DNA from: Neolewinella antarctica
GTDB taxonomy: Bacteria; Bacteroidota; Bacteroidia; Chitinophagales; Saprospiraceae
Length of the DNA stretch: 64,000 nt
Direction: 5' to 3'
Assembly: GCF_011927835.1 (NCBI RefSeq)
Contig: NZ_JAATJH010000006.1
Coordinates: forward strand, 127,583-191,582
The translations under genes were made by a program, and so were the position numbers. Under the pieces are notes generated by a model. It was not told the DNA's origin. It made no database searches and saw only the letters and a list, made by a program, of their open reading frames with translations. Positions 26,203-35,351 of this stretch are shown one piece after another (within the stretch, counting starts at the first letter, position 1; each line of letters opens with the position of its first letter).

Positions 26203-28470
26203 CTACTCGAACGCCGGTGCTTTCTGCTTCGCTAGCCTTTGGGTCAGATTTGCCGGAATAGAAACCGTGAAGGTCGTGCCCGAGCCCAGTTCACTGGTCA
26301 CCGAGATCTGGCCGTGGTGACGTTCCACGATCCGGTGCGCGATGGCCAGCCCGACACCCGTGCCCTCATACTCATCCTCCGGCACCAGGCGGTTGAACAC
26401 GGCAAATATTTGTCCGGCGTACTTCATGTCGAAGCCGATGCCGTTATCTTCTACCGTGATGATGACCTCTTCACCAACTAAGTGGCTACTGATTTCCACG
26501 AAAGAATCGATGTCCGTCCGCCGGTACTTTACGGCGTTCGTTAACAGGTTGAGAAATAACTGCCAAAGCAAGGTGTAGTCTCCGGGTAGGGTGGGGGTAG
26601 AGAAGTTCGTACGTAAGGTCACGTCGCTCTCGGGGCCGCCCACGTCCGCCCAGACGTTCTTCACCAGCGCAGCTATTTTCACGTTCTCCGGTTTAATCAT
26701 GCTGGACCCCATCCGGGAGAACTCCAGAATACCGTTGAGTAGATCGTGCATTTTATCGACGTGCGTGATGATGAAGCCGAGTACTTGCTGGCCGGCTTCG
26801 TCGAGTTTGTCGGCGTAGTCTTCGGTCAGGATTTCGGCGAATCCCTTGATGGTTCGCAAGGGCGCGCGCAGATCGTGGCTGACCGTGTAGCTGAAGCTTT
26901 CTAACTCCGCATAGGCACTCACGAGCTGGTCGTTTACTTGTTTCATGTTCTGGTACTGCACCAGGATGATCTCCCGAATATCGTTACCGAGCGCCAGCAC
27001 GCCGTCGAGCTGGTACTGCGCCCAGGGCTCCGCTTTGCCGCGTTTTGTTTCGCTGTAATTCTCAAAAGAAAGTAGCGGCGAAAGCCGGACCCGGCCCTCT
27101 TCGATCACCTTGCGGTCTTCCGGCCGGCCGCCCCACGAGAGGGTGGTGACGATCTCGGGGCGGAACCAGAAAATGTATTCTTCCGGAGACGTCGCGGTGC
27201 GGATACTGACCATGCCGGCCGGGGCGGCGGTGAACTGCTTAGCGGCGGGGAACTCGTCGTGCAGGCGGGAAGTGGCGTAGAGTTTTTTTTGTTTGTCCGT
27301 GATGAAGGTAACCAATTGCGCGAGCTCACTTTCTTCCGGGCACAATCCAATTCGTTTAATCTTGCCATCAATGATGAGCGCGGCACCGGTGGCGCCGGCG
27401 AGGTTCATCAACTCATCCTGGTTTTCCAGCAGCGGCGTCATCAGATTGGTCGTAGCGCCCATTTTTTCTACTAGCCGGGCGCGGATCAGGCTATTGGCGA
27501 GGACGTTGGTTTGGTGAACGGTGTTTTGCTGTAAAGTCAGGTGACCGGAAAGCACCCGCCCAAAAAAGCCCAGCAGCTGTCTCATGCGGTAGTCCACCAG
27601 GCGGTCGGCGTTGTGGTGGCAGGCGATGAGCCCCCACAGCCGGTTCTCCACGACAACGGCAATGCTCATGCTGGCCCCGACGCCCATGGCACGGAGGTAC
27701 TCCTGGTGGATCGGAGAAACGCCGCGGTTACTCGCCTGGCGCAAGTTAATCGGTTGGTCATCGTCGGTAATCAGTAGGCTAGCCGAGTTTTCCCGGGTGC
27801 TGGTAACCTGGCGGATCTGTTGCGAGAGGTACAACTCCCGCGCCTGCTGGGGGATGTCGGTGTGCGGATAGCGGAGGTGGAGGAAGGTCTGCATCTCGTC
27901 GCGCTTGGTCTCGGCAATGACCTGGCCGTTGTATTCGTCGTCAAACCGGTAGAGGTAGACGCGGTCGTAGCCCGTGATGGCGCGCACTTCCCGAACGGTG
28001 ATGTCGAAAACGTTCTCTTTCGTCGCTACGCTGTTCTGGATATTCCCGACGGCCTTATCGATGCGCATCAGGGAAGCCGTGGAACCAAAATCTTTACTCC
28101 GGGGCTCGATTTCGAGGATCAAAAGTTCACCCTCCCGGTGCACGATCAGGTTTTCTCGCAGGTAGCCGGCCGGCCCGTCCGTGAGAAGCTCGACGGGGTT
28201 GGCGGCACTCAGGTCGGCTGCGGAAGCCAGGCTACGGAGGGTGTTGCCGGCCTCTTCCCCCAACACGGCACCCGCGTCCGCGCCCAAAAGCTCAGCCACC
28301 GGCGTACTGAAACGCTCGGCGGCATTTTCCGACACTGCCTTGATGAGCAGCGTATCGGCGTACACGACAATCATGACGGCCAAATCCTGACAACTGCGGA
28401 TGAAGCGGAGGGGTTCCGCGTCACAATTGGTCAGATCGTAAGTGGTATTATAAAGTTGTTGAGTAGTCAT
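26203..28470 (-). CDS. bphP: Bacteriophytochrome histidine kinase
   Basis: 755 residues from the ATG at 28470. Order: PAS with the biliverdin-binding cysteine C16 (TNCDAEPLRF), GAF (about 130-300) with PHTDIP in place of PASDIP (Asp kept, D205), SPIHQEYLRAMGV and LWGLIACHH, PHY (about 315-500) with tongue motifs SWGGRP and P465-LLSF, then HisKA with H532 (SHDLRAP) and HATPase_c (DNGIGFD, GTGVGLAIA). The arginine of the PRxSF tongue motif is leucine here. It is a red/far-red sensor kinase in the cytoplasm. A dispersed-motif copy at 28267-28286 encodes GADAGA in the PAS domain. An in-frame start 42 bases earlier is less likely. Confidence 0.93.
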   Translation of the reverse strand: MTTQQLYNTTYDLTNCDAEPLRFIRSCQDLAVMIVVYADTLLIKAVSENAAERFSTPVAELLGADAGAVLGEEAGNTLRSLASAADLSAANPVELLTDGPAGYLRENLIVHREGELLILEIEPRSKDFGSTASLMRIDKAVGNIQNSVATKENVFDITVREVRAITGYDRVYLYRFDDEYNGQVIAETKRDEMQTFLHLRYPHTDIPQQARELYLSQQIRQVTSTRENSASLLITDDDQPINLRQASNRGVSPIHQEYLRAMGVGASMSIAVVVENRLWGLIACHHNADRLVDYRMRQLLGFFGRVLSGHLTLQQNTVHQTNVLANSLIRARLVEKMGATTNLMTPLLENQDELMNLAGATGAALIIDGKIKRIGLCPEESELAQLVTFITDKQKKLYATSRLHDEFPAAKQFTAAPAGMVSIRTATSPEEYIFWFRPEIVTTLSWGGRPEDRKVIEEGRVRLSPLLSFENYSETKRGKAEPWAQYQLDGVLALGNDIREIILVQYQNMKQVNDQLVSAYAELESFSYTVSHDLRAPLRTIKGFAEILTEDYADKLDEAGQQVLGFIITHVDKMHDLLNGILEFSRMGSSMIKPENVKIAALVKNVWADVGGPESDVTLRTNFSTPTLPGDYTLLWQLFLNLLTNAVKYRRTDIDSFVEISSHLVGEEVIITVEDNGIGFDMKYAGQIFAVFNRLVPEDEYEGTGVGLAIAHRIVERHHGQISVTSELGSGTTFTVSIPANLTQRLAKQKAPAFE

Positions 28471-28576
28471 ACGGTAGCGGCCGGGTGGGAAGCCAAAAAA
28501 TTGACTTTGCAATATACGTAAGTGGCAACGTTCGCTACCGGGGTTTGGGTTGAAAGGCGGGCTTTGCGCTTATTCT

Positions 28577-28584
28577 TACCTTTG
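28577..28584 (+). promoter_or_regulatory. Candidate -7 box for the helicase gene
   Basis: TACCTTTG. The nearest upstream TTG is 24 bases away, longer than usual, so only the -7 part is supported. Confidence 0.35.
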
Positions 28585-28658
28585 GCCCGGTTAAGGAGAG
28601 CTTCCGTCCGTAGTCCGGATTTTGGGTATTTGCCTTCGCTACTTCTTCCCCCCCATTT

Positions 28659-28702
28659 TGCACCCGTCCCGTTCCCGATTACTATCGGGATCGAAACGCC
28701 CA
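28659..28702 (+). repeat. Dispersed motif, long type, degenerate
   Basis: TGCACCCG left arm and CGCCCA right arm around CCCGATTACTATCGGG, between the phytochrome and helicase genes. It ends 13 bases before the helicase start. Confidence 0.5.
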
Positions 28703-28714
28703 CTTCCCCCCACT

Positions 28715-30652
28715 TTGACCGACCCCCAGCAAGCAGAACTAACGCATTTACGTCGCCTCGTCGACCTGGAACGCAAGGAGGAACGACGGATGCACCTGGA
28801 GGTTATTCAGGCGCTGCCGCTGGTGCAAAGGGTGAAAAAAGGGCACAGTTGGTACCCGCTCCAGGTGATCGAAAGTGGCTATGGAATCGGCGGGCGACCT
28901 TTCGTGACTTTGATTCGCGAAGGTGAAGAGAGTCACCAGTTTCGCGCCGGGACGAGCGTTAATTTTTTCACCACCCAACCACTCGCTAACGGCGCGCAGC
29001 GCGGTGGCGTGATCAAATACGTCAAAAAAAATAAGATGGTCATCGTCCTCGGCGGCGAAGACCTGCCCGATTGGCTCCAGGCCGGTGGCGTCGGCGTCGA
29101 CCGGATGTTCGACGAGCGTACCTACGTAGAAATGGACCGCGCCCTGCAAACCCTCGAAATGGCCGAAAACGGCCGCGTCGCCGAACTCCGGGACGTACTG
29201 ATGGGCACCCGCCGCGCGGAATACCGCCCGGTGCCGAGTAGCGATGTCGATCACCTCAGTGGTCTCAACGACAGCCAGCGCGCCGCCGTCGCCCACGTCC
29301 TCGGTGCCGACCACGTCGGCCTCATCCACGGACCGCCCGGGACCGGAAAAACAACCACGCTCGTTGCCGCCGTCAAGGAACTCATCAAAACCGAAGACCG
29401 CGTCCTGTTCTGTACCCCGAGCAACTCCGCCGCCGACCTGGTGACGTTGCGGTTAGCCGACCAGGGCGTCTGCGTCGTTCGCACGGGCAACATCAGCCGC
29501 GTCGAAGAAGACGTGATGCGCCACACCCTCGACGTCCAGATTGCCGAGCACCCGGACACCGTGCAGGTCAAAAAACTACGCAAGGAAGCCGCTGCGTTAC
29601 GCAAAAAGGCCAGTAAAGCGAAGGGCCGCCAGAAAGGAATGTGTTACCGCGACGCCGGCAAACTCAGCGGCTGGGCTAAACAACTCGAAGACCGGACGCT
29701 CGACCACACCCTCGACTCGGCCGAAGTGATCGTCTGCACAATGGTCGGCGCGGCGGCGTCCATCCTCAGCGGGCATACGTTCAAAACCTGCGTCATCGAC
29801 GAAGCGGCGCAGGCGCTGGAGCCGGCCACTTGGATTCCCATTCTCAAAGCTAACCGGGTAATCCTGGCCGGCGATCCGTTTCAATTACCCCCAACGGTGA
29901 AGAGTAAGAAAGCGGAGAAAGATGGGTTCAACATTACTTTGCTGGAAAAATGCTTGGTGAACGACGTCGCTAAAAAGGCCGGGCTGACTAAGGAAAGTAA
30001 CCGGGCGGCCAGGCTGGAAAACGTACTGCTGCAAGTCCAGTACCGGATGAACGAGCCCATCATGGGCTACAGCAACGATTATTTTTACGATGGCCAACTC
30101 CGCGCGGCGGACTTGGTGGCCAAACGTACGCTACCGAGCATCCCGCTGGCGGAATCCGTCGTTTTCATCGACACGGCCGGGACGGGTTTCGAGGAAAAAC
30201 TGCACCCGCAGTTCAAAAGCCGCTACAATGCCGGCGAGCTCAACATCCTGATCGAGCATTTGCTGGACATGCGGCAAAACATTCCCTACGACGTCCAACT
30301 GCCGAGCGTGGCCATCATCAGCCCGTACCGCGAGCAAGTCATCCAGGCGGAGGACATGATCGACGAGGAAAGCAAACTGGCCGATTTCAACATCACCATC
30401 AACACCGTCGATGGCTTTCAGGGGCGGGAGCGGGACGTGGTGTACGTCAGCCTCGTCCGTTCCAACGAGAAAGGAGAGATCGGCTTCCTGGCCGATTACC
30501 GCCGGATGAACGTGGCGTTGACGCGGGCGAAGAAGTATTTGATCGTGATTGGGGACAGCGCGACAATCGGTGGGGATGCTTTCTTTGCCGGCTTTCTGAA
30601 GTACGTGGAGGAGCGGGGGCGGTACCAGACGGCTTGGGAGTTTATGGCTTAG
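28715..30652 (+). CDS. UPF1/IGHMBP2-like superfamily 1 helicase
   Basis: 645 residues from a TTG at 28715 (TDPQQAELTHLRRL). The frame is open further upstream to a TTG at 28622, but that stretch contains a repeat copy and is probably not coding. N-terminal OB/1B-like domain ~20-170, then Walker A HGPPGTGKTTT (near 208), Walker B VIDEAAQALEP, GDPFQLPPT, QYRMNEPI, TVDGFQGRERDVVYVSLVRS and MNVALTRAKK. This is the DNA2/NAM7 family of 5'-3' helicases acting on RNA or DNA. Bacterial members are common in Bacteroidetes but their role is poorly known. It diverges from the phytochrome gene. Confidence 0.88.
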   Translation: MTDPQQAELTHLRRLVDLERKEERRMHLEVIQALPLVQRVKKGHSWYPLQVIESGYGIGGRPFVTLIREGEESHQFRAGTSVNFFTTQPLANGAQRGGVIKYVKKNKMVIVLGGEDLPDWLQAGGVGVDRMFDERTYVEMDRALQTLEMAENGRVAELRDVLMGTRRAEYRPVPSSDVDHLSGLNDSQRAAVAHVLGADHVGLIHGPPGTGKTTTLVAAVKELIKTEDRVLFCTPSNSAADLVTLRLADQGVCVVRTGNISRVEEDVMRHTLDVQIAEHPDTVQVKKLRKEAAALRKKASKAKGRQKGMCYRDAGKLSGWAKQLEDRTLDHTLDSAEVIVCTMVGAAASILSGHTFKTCVIDEAAQALEPATWIPILKANRVILAGDPFQLPPTVKSKKAEKDGFNITLLEKCLVNDVAKKAGLTKESNRAARLENVLLQVQYRMNEPIMGYSNDYFYDGQLRAADLVAKRTLPSIPLAESVVFIDTAGTGFEEKLHPQFKSRYNAGELNILIEHLLDMRQNIPYDVQLPSVAIISPYREQVIQAEDMIDEESKLADFNITINTVDGFQGRERDVVYVSLVRSNEKGEIGFLADYRRMNVALTRAKKYLIVIGDSATIGGDAFFAGFLKYVEERGRYQTAWEFMA

Positions 30653-30771
30653 GTGTGATGTAACTCGTACCCATTCGATGCTAATTAGCCAACCAAATAG
30701 CCCCCGTAAACGGCCGTACCGCCAACCTTCCCAACGTCCACTTCGTTAGCAACCGCAAACCAAATAACAAT

Positions 30772-31857
30772 ATGTCCAGTCAATTATTCGCCCCCCTAAC
30801 CCTGGGGAAAACGGAACTAAAGAACCGCATCGTCATGGCCCCCATGACGCGTAACCGCGCCACGAACAACGTGCCCAACGAAATGATGGCCGTGTACTAC
30901 GGCCAGCGCGCCGAAGCCGGCTTAATCATTACCGAAGGCACCTCCCCCAGCCCGAACGGACTGGGCTACCCCCGCATCCCGGGCTGTTTTAACGCCGAGC
31001 AGGCAGCCGGTTGGAAACTGGTCACGGAGGCCGTGCACGCGAAGGGCGGCAAGATATTCTTGCAGATCATGCACACCGGCCGGGTGAGCCACCCGGATAA
31101 CCTGCCCGCCGGTGGCCGCGTCCTGGCGCCCAGTGCGGTGGAGATGTCGCAAACGCTGATGTACGTCGACGGCAAAGACCAGCAGTCCATTCCGCTGCCG
31201 ACACCCATGACCATCGGCGACATTACCGATGCGGTCGCCGAATACGCCAACTGCGCGCAACTGGCCATCGACGCGGGCTTCGATGGGGTAGAGCTTCACG
31301 CCGCGAATGGTTACCTGTTGGAGCAGTTTCTTCACCCCGGAAGTAACAAGCGGGACGATCAATTCGGTGGCAACTTGGAGAACCGCCTCCGCTTCGTCCG
31401 CAACGTGATCGAGGCCGTTGTTGCCCGCATCGGCGGTGACCGGGTCGGCATTCGCGTCAGCCCGTACGGTGTTTTTAACGAAACGGGCGCTTTCGATGAC
31501 GTTGACGCGACGCACGTACGGCTGGCGGAAATTTGTAACGAAAGTGGACTCGTTTACCTCCACGTGGTCGACCATGAGGGCATGGGCGCTCCTCCCGTTC
31601 CCGAGGAGATTAAGACCAAGCTACGGAAGACTTTTAAGGGTATTCTTATCCAATCCGGAAACTACGATGCGGTGAAAGCCGGGGTAGACATCGAGGTTGG
31701 TAAGGGAGAATTGGTCGCTTTTGGCCGTCCGTTCATCAGCAACCCCGATTTAGTCAGCCGGTTTCGGGGCGCCCGCCAGTTGCAGCTTCCCGAGCAGGAG
31801 ACCTTTTACACGCCGGGGCCGGTTGGGTACATTGACTACCCCGTGTTGCCGGTTTAG
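30772..31857 (+). CDS. Old Yellow Enzyme family ene-reductase
   Basis: 361 residues, FMN-binding (beta/alpha)8 barrel of the OYE class that uses NAD(P)H to reduce activated C=C bonds of enones, maleimides or nitroesters. Seen: LKNRIVMAPMTRNRA near the N-terminus, IFLQIMHTGRVSH, GFDGVELHAANGYLLEQFLHPGSNKRDDQFGG with the substrate-binding His/Asn pair, and GRPFISNPDLVSRF near the C-terminus. The physiological substrate is unknown. Followed by a strong terminator. Confidence 0.93.
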   Translation: MSSQLFAPLTLGKTELKNRIVMAPMTRNRATNNVPNEMMAVYYGQRAEAGLIITEGTSPSPNGLGYPRIPGCFNAEQAAGWKLVTEAVHAKGGKIFLQIMHTGRVSHPDNLPAGGRVLAPSAVEMSQTLMYVDGKDQQSIPLPTPMTIGDITDAVAEYANCAQLAIDAGFDGVELHAANGYLLEQFLHPGSNKRDDQFGGNLENRLRFVRNVIEAVVARIGGDRVGIRVSPYGVFNETGAFDDVDATHVRLAEICNESGLVYLHVVDHEGMGAPPVPEEIKTKLRKTFKGILIQSGNYDAVKAGVDIEVGKGELVAFGRPFISNPDLVSRFRGARQLQLPEQETFYTPGPVGYIDYPVLPV

Positions 31858-31899
31858 CTCGCCAGGTAGAAGGTAGATCTTCGACGAGCACACAGTAGC

Positions 31900-31937
31900 A
31901 AGAGAGCAATCGGCTTACGCTGACTGCTCTCTTTTTT
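31900..31937 (+). terminator. Terminator after the ene-reductase gene
   Basis: AGAGAGCA (31901-31908) pairs with TGCTCTCT (31925-31932), with an inner TCGGC/GCTGA stem, followed by a run of Ts. Confidence 0.85.
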
Positions 31938-32075
31938 AGTAAACGATGGCGGGCGGGCTTTTCACATTCTTAACGAAGGGGGAAACTTAAGCTTCGTAGC
32001 CGGTCCGTTGCTGAATGGGAAGCTACGTAATAATAAAGGTGAGAACGCTGGAATAGTCAACCAGGGTAGACTAAT

Positions 32076-32465
32076 TTACTCAACTAGGTGTGCTTCAATG
32101 TCACCAGCCAGCGCACCGGTTTTCGGGTTTGGGCCATATTCGTTGCTCCCCGCCTCGCTGTCATTAACCAACCAGTAAAGCAACAGCAGCGCACCGATGC
32201 CGGTAAAAACAATCAAAAACCACCAGCCGCTTCTACCGACATCGTGTAGTCGGCGAACGGCAACCGCCAGTCCTGGAATAAAGAGGCCAAGACCAATAAC
32301 TAGGTTGAGAAGACCGCCAAGTGTCTCACCGATGATGAAAGTCAGGGCACCGACGGCCATTGACAGCAGGATATTCACCAGATAAAAATACCAGTATTCA
32401 CTCCGCCGCGAACGGCCCGTGAACTGTGCGTACTTGCTTAACGCAAGTTTAAAGTATTCAACCAT
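32076..32465 (-). CDS. DUF805 membrane protein
   Basis: 129 residues from the ATG at 32465 (MVEYFKLALSKYAQFTGRSRRSEYW). Three or four membrane helices, with the DUF805 signatures GRSRRSEYWYFYL near the N-terminus and AVAVRRLHDVGRSGWWFLI in the middle. Family function is unknown. A longer frame upstream has no conserved features. It lies 98 bases after the PorE-like gene on the same strand. Confidence 0.85.
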   Translation of the reverse strand: MVEYFKLALSKYAQFTGRSRRSEYWYFYLVNILLSMAVGALTFIIGETLGGLLNLVIGLGLFIPGLAVAVRRLHDVGRSGWWFLIVFTGIGALLLLYWLVNDSEAGSNEYGPNPKTGALAGDIEAHLVE

Positions 32466-32563
32466 ACTGTAGGATAATTTAAAGGATACGAAAATGCTCC
32501 CGTAAGAGCCGTGTGCGTAACAAATATAACACCTTACAACATTCAGTTCTCCCAACAAACTCG

Positions 32564-35194
32564 CTACTTACCCAATAAGTGGTACTTGTACTCCACCATC
32601 TCAAAAATCGGCACCCCCTTCTTATCCTTCTGCTCCAGAAAAATATCGATCGTAATCGTCTCGTCTTCCTCCTTTTCCGTGCTGTCGAAAACGATTTTCA
32701 TCGTGCCACTGTCGCCGGGTTGGTAAGTCTTGGCGTCGTCGTGCGTGATCGTGGTGCAGTCGCAAGCCGAGATTAGCATCACCTTAGCGGGCGCGGCGCC
32801 CCTATTGGTGAAATTAACGGTAAACGTGCGGGATTCTCCGTGGGGGACGTCGCCCAAATCGACTTCGCGGCGGTCGAACTTTAAGACGGGTAAGCCGCTA
32901 ACGTCGGGCTGGCCGAACAGGCTGCTGAAACGGTTCACCTCCGGCGGAGCGACCTGTTTTTCGGGCGTAAGCGTCCTAACTGTTTGCGGGGTGGGTGCGG
33001 GATTTTTGGGTGCGACCTTTTGTGTGGGCGCGGTTGGCAAGGAGTTCCGCTCCGGCGTCTCCAGTCGACGCTCGATCACGTCGCGGCGAATAATGATCTC
33101 GTCCGGCCCTTCCAAGACTTTGAACTCGGTACGGCGGTTGAGGCGGTGGGCCAATTCCCGCTGCTCTTCCGTGCCGAGACTAGCAATAAAGGCATCCGTA
33201 ATCACGTCGCCCTCGCTCAAAAAGCTGATGCGCTCGGCCAACCGACCGCTCGCCACCTGCGGCTGCGTCTCCCCGTACCCTTGGGTCTTGATGCGCGGGC
33301 CATCGATGTTACCGTTGATGATGAGCCACTTGCGGGCGCTGGCGCTCCGGCGCTTACTCAGGCCGAGGTTGTAGCTGTCCACGCCCCGCGTGTCCGTATG
33401 CGAACCGAGCTCGATGACCATGTCGGGGTACTGCTCCATAATCTGCACCAACTGCCGCAGATCTTCCTCGGCGGCGGGGAGGATGTCGGATTTGTCGAGG
33501 TCGTAAAGAATGTTTTCCAGCACGACCGCCTCGGCGATCTCGATGGTGTCGAGCACCGGAACGTCGTCGCCGCCCGTGCCATCATCGTAATTGGGGTCGA
33601 CTTTCAGAAAGACGATCTCCTGTAGCTCTTTGGATTCTTCCAGCCCGAGCGTATTGATCTCCACGGAATCGGAATAGTAACCCGGGTGGGACACGACTAC
33701 GATGTACTCCGTCTCCAGCTCCAAACCGTAATCAAAACGGTTGCCGTCGTCCCGTGTCTTCGTCTGCCCGAAACCAATCTTGTTGCCGTTGCGCGTGGGT
33801 TGCAGCACGACCGTGCCGTTCGTCAGGGCTTCCTTGCCCTCGCTGAATAGGCCCACGACGAGGTTGGCGTAAAGCGAGGCGACCTCGAAGCCATATATGT
33901 CGTCGCAGCAAGTTTTGCTTTTTACCGAGCGGCCACCTTCCCGGTTGGAGGTCATGAAACCCACCAGTCCTTCGCCGTAAATGCTCAGCGATTTGTCATC
34001 CACCGTGCTGTTGAAACCGACGCCCATGTTTTTGGCGTCGCCCCAGGCGTTGCCGTCCCAGCCGGCGTAGAAAAGATCCTTGCCGCCCATCGTCGGCCGG
34101 CCGTCGGTTGACCAGTAGAGCGTGCCGTCGAAGTAGAACGGGGTGATGTCGTCGGCGAACGTGTTGACCTGCTCGCCGAGGTTAACCGCCTGGCCGAACC
34201 GGCCCTCGCCTTCGTAGTTGGCATAATAAATATCGAGCCCACCAAAGCCGCCGTCCATATCGGAGACGAAAAACATGACTTCACGCCCGAATAATTCACC
34301 GGCCGCGGGTTGCAGGACCAGATAGCGGTCGCTGTTGATGCCGCTGACGGGGTTGCCGCTTTTCCAGCCGTCGTCTTCCGCGTCGGACATGTAGATCTTA
34401 GCTTCCGTCACGCGGTGGCTTTCCATGGCCAGGCGGTTGAAGTACATCCGGCGGCCGTCGGCGCTCAGGGCCGGGTTGGCGGTGATGACGCCGGGGCGGT
34501 TGACTTCTTTGCCGAGGGCTTCGGGCTTGCTCCACGTGCCTTCCTCATCGCGTTCGGCGCGAAAGATCCGGCTAAAATCATCTTCTTCACCGTCCTGCTC
34601 TACGGCCGAGGTACTCTTCCAGGTCGAGAAGTAAAGGGTGTTACCATCTATGGTTAGCACCGGAGAGTATTCGCTAAAGGAACTGTTCACCTTCTTATCC
34701 AGAAGCTCCAGCGCAACTTCGCTCGTCTCCTGCGGGGCGTCGCGGTAAAGCTCGATGCCATCGAGTTCGAGGGCGGCGAATTTTTCCAGCCGTTCGTCGG
34801 TGTTCAGCCGCCGGAATTGCTCGAAGTAGGTACGCGCTTCGTCGTACTGGGCGTCCATTTTCAGGGCCCGGGCGTAGTGAAAGCGGTGCTCGTTGTAAGT
34901 GGTATCGGTCGCCTCCGTGCGGCGGAACACCTGCTTATAGATGCGGGTGGCGCTGGCCACGTCACGCAGGCGCAAGTTCATCAGCGCGCGCAGCGGGAGG
35001 TATTCGTCCTCGTCCGTCTCGTCGTAGAGTTTCTCGTAGTTTTCGAGCGCAACGAACCAGTTCTGGTTGGCCCGGGCGGAGTCGGCCGCAATCTGTAATT
35101 GCTCGACGTTGGAGCTTCCCGCGAGGGGCTGGGCCAGTAATTCGCCGGCGTAAAAACCCGTGATCAGCAGTAGGGTGCTTAGTAGATATCTCAT
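32564..35194 (-). CDS. PorE-like OmpA-family protein with C-terminal DUF1573 domain
   Basis: 876 residues. Signal peptide (1-21), tetratricopeptide-like helices (~30-165), a PD40 propeller (~175-420; YSPVLTIDGNTLYFSTWK, NPALSADGRRMYFNR), the TCCDDIYGFEV hinge near 430, a carboxypeptidase-regulatory-like beta domain (~440-535), and an OmpA peptidoglycan-binding domain (~560-705; ELGSHTDTRGVDSYNLGLSKRRS) with the insertion seen in PorE. PorE is a peptidoglycan-anchored part of the type IX secretion machine. After it comes a Pro-rich linker and an added DUF1573 immunoglobulin-like domain (~775-870; VDLGDVPHGESRTFTVNFTNRG). It follows the PorP/SprF gene, as in other Bacteroidetes. Confidence 0.85.
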   Translation of the reverse strand: MRYLLSTLLLITGFYAGELLAQPLAGSSNVEQLQIAADSARANQNWFVALENYEKLYDETDEDEYLPLRALMNLRLRDVASATRIYKQVFRRTEATDTTYNEHRFHYARALKMDAQYDEARTYFEQFRRLNTDERLEKFAALELDGIELYRDAPQETSEVALELLDKKVNSSFSEYSPVLTIDGNTLYFSTWKSTSAVEQDGEEDDFSRIFRAERDEEGTWSKPEALGKEVNRPGVITANPALSADGRRMYFNRLAMESHRVTEAKIYMSDAEDDGWKSGNPVSGINSDRYLVLQPAAGELFGREVMFFVSDMDGGFGGLDIYYANYEGEGRFGQAVNLGEQVNTFADDITPFYFDGTLYWSTDGRPTMGGKDLFYAGWDGNAWGDAKNMGVGFNSTVDDKSLSIYGEGLVGFMTSNREGGRSVKSKTCCDDIYGFEVASLYANLVVGLFSEGKEALTNGTVVLQPTRNGNKIGFGQTKTRDDGNRFDYGLELETEYIVVVSHPGYYSDSVEINTLGLEESKELQEIVFLKVDPNYDDGTGGDDVPVLDTIEIAEAVVLENILYDLDKSDILPAAEEDLRQLVQIMEQYPDMVIELGSHTDTRGVDSYNLGLSKRRSASARKWLIINGNIDGPRIKTQGYGETQPQVASGRLAERISFLSEGDVITDAFIASLGTEEQRELAHRLNRRTEFKVLEGPDEIIIRRDVIERRLETPERNSLPTAPTQKVAPKNPAPTPQTVRTLTPEKQVAPPEVNRFSSLFGQPDVSGLPVLKFDRREVDLGDVPHGESRTFTVNFTNRGAAPAKVMLISACDCTTITHDDAKTYQPGDSGTMKIVFDSTEKEEDETITIDIFLEQKDKKGVPIFEMVEYKYHLLGK

Positions 35195-35351
35195 GTTGGT
35201 GGCTAAGGTTGGCGCGTGGCTGTTTGCCTGGTGCGAGTGGCTAACGTTGGGGGCGAGGACGCTGGTGCACGGGAATTCGGTGAAAGCGCAAAGTAGGTTG
35301 GGCGAAGCGCCCGGTGAATACGTTGCTCCCGCTAACCGTGCCGACTATCCC

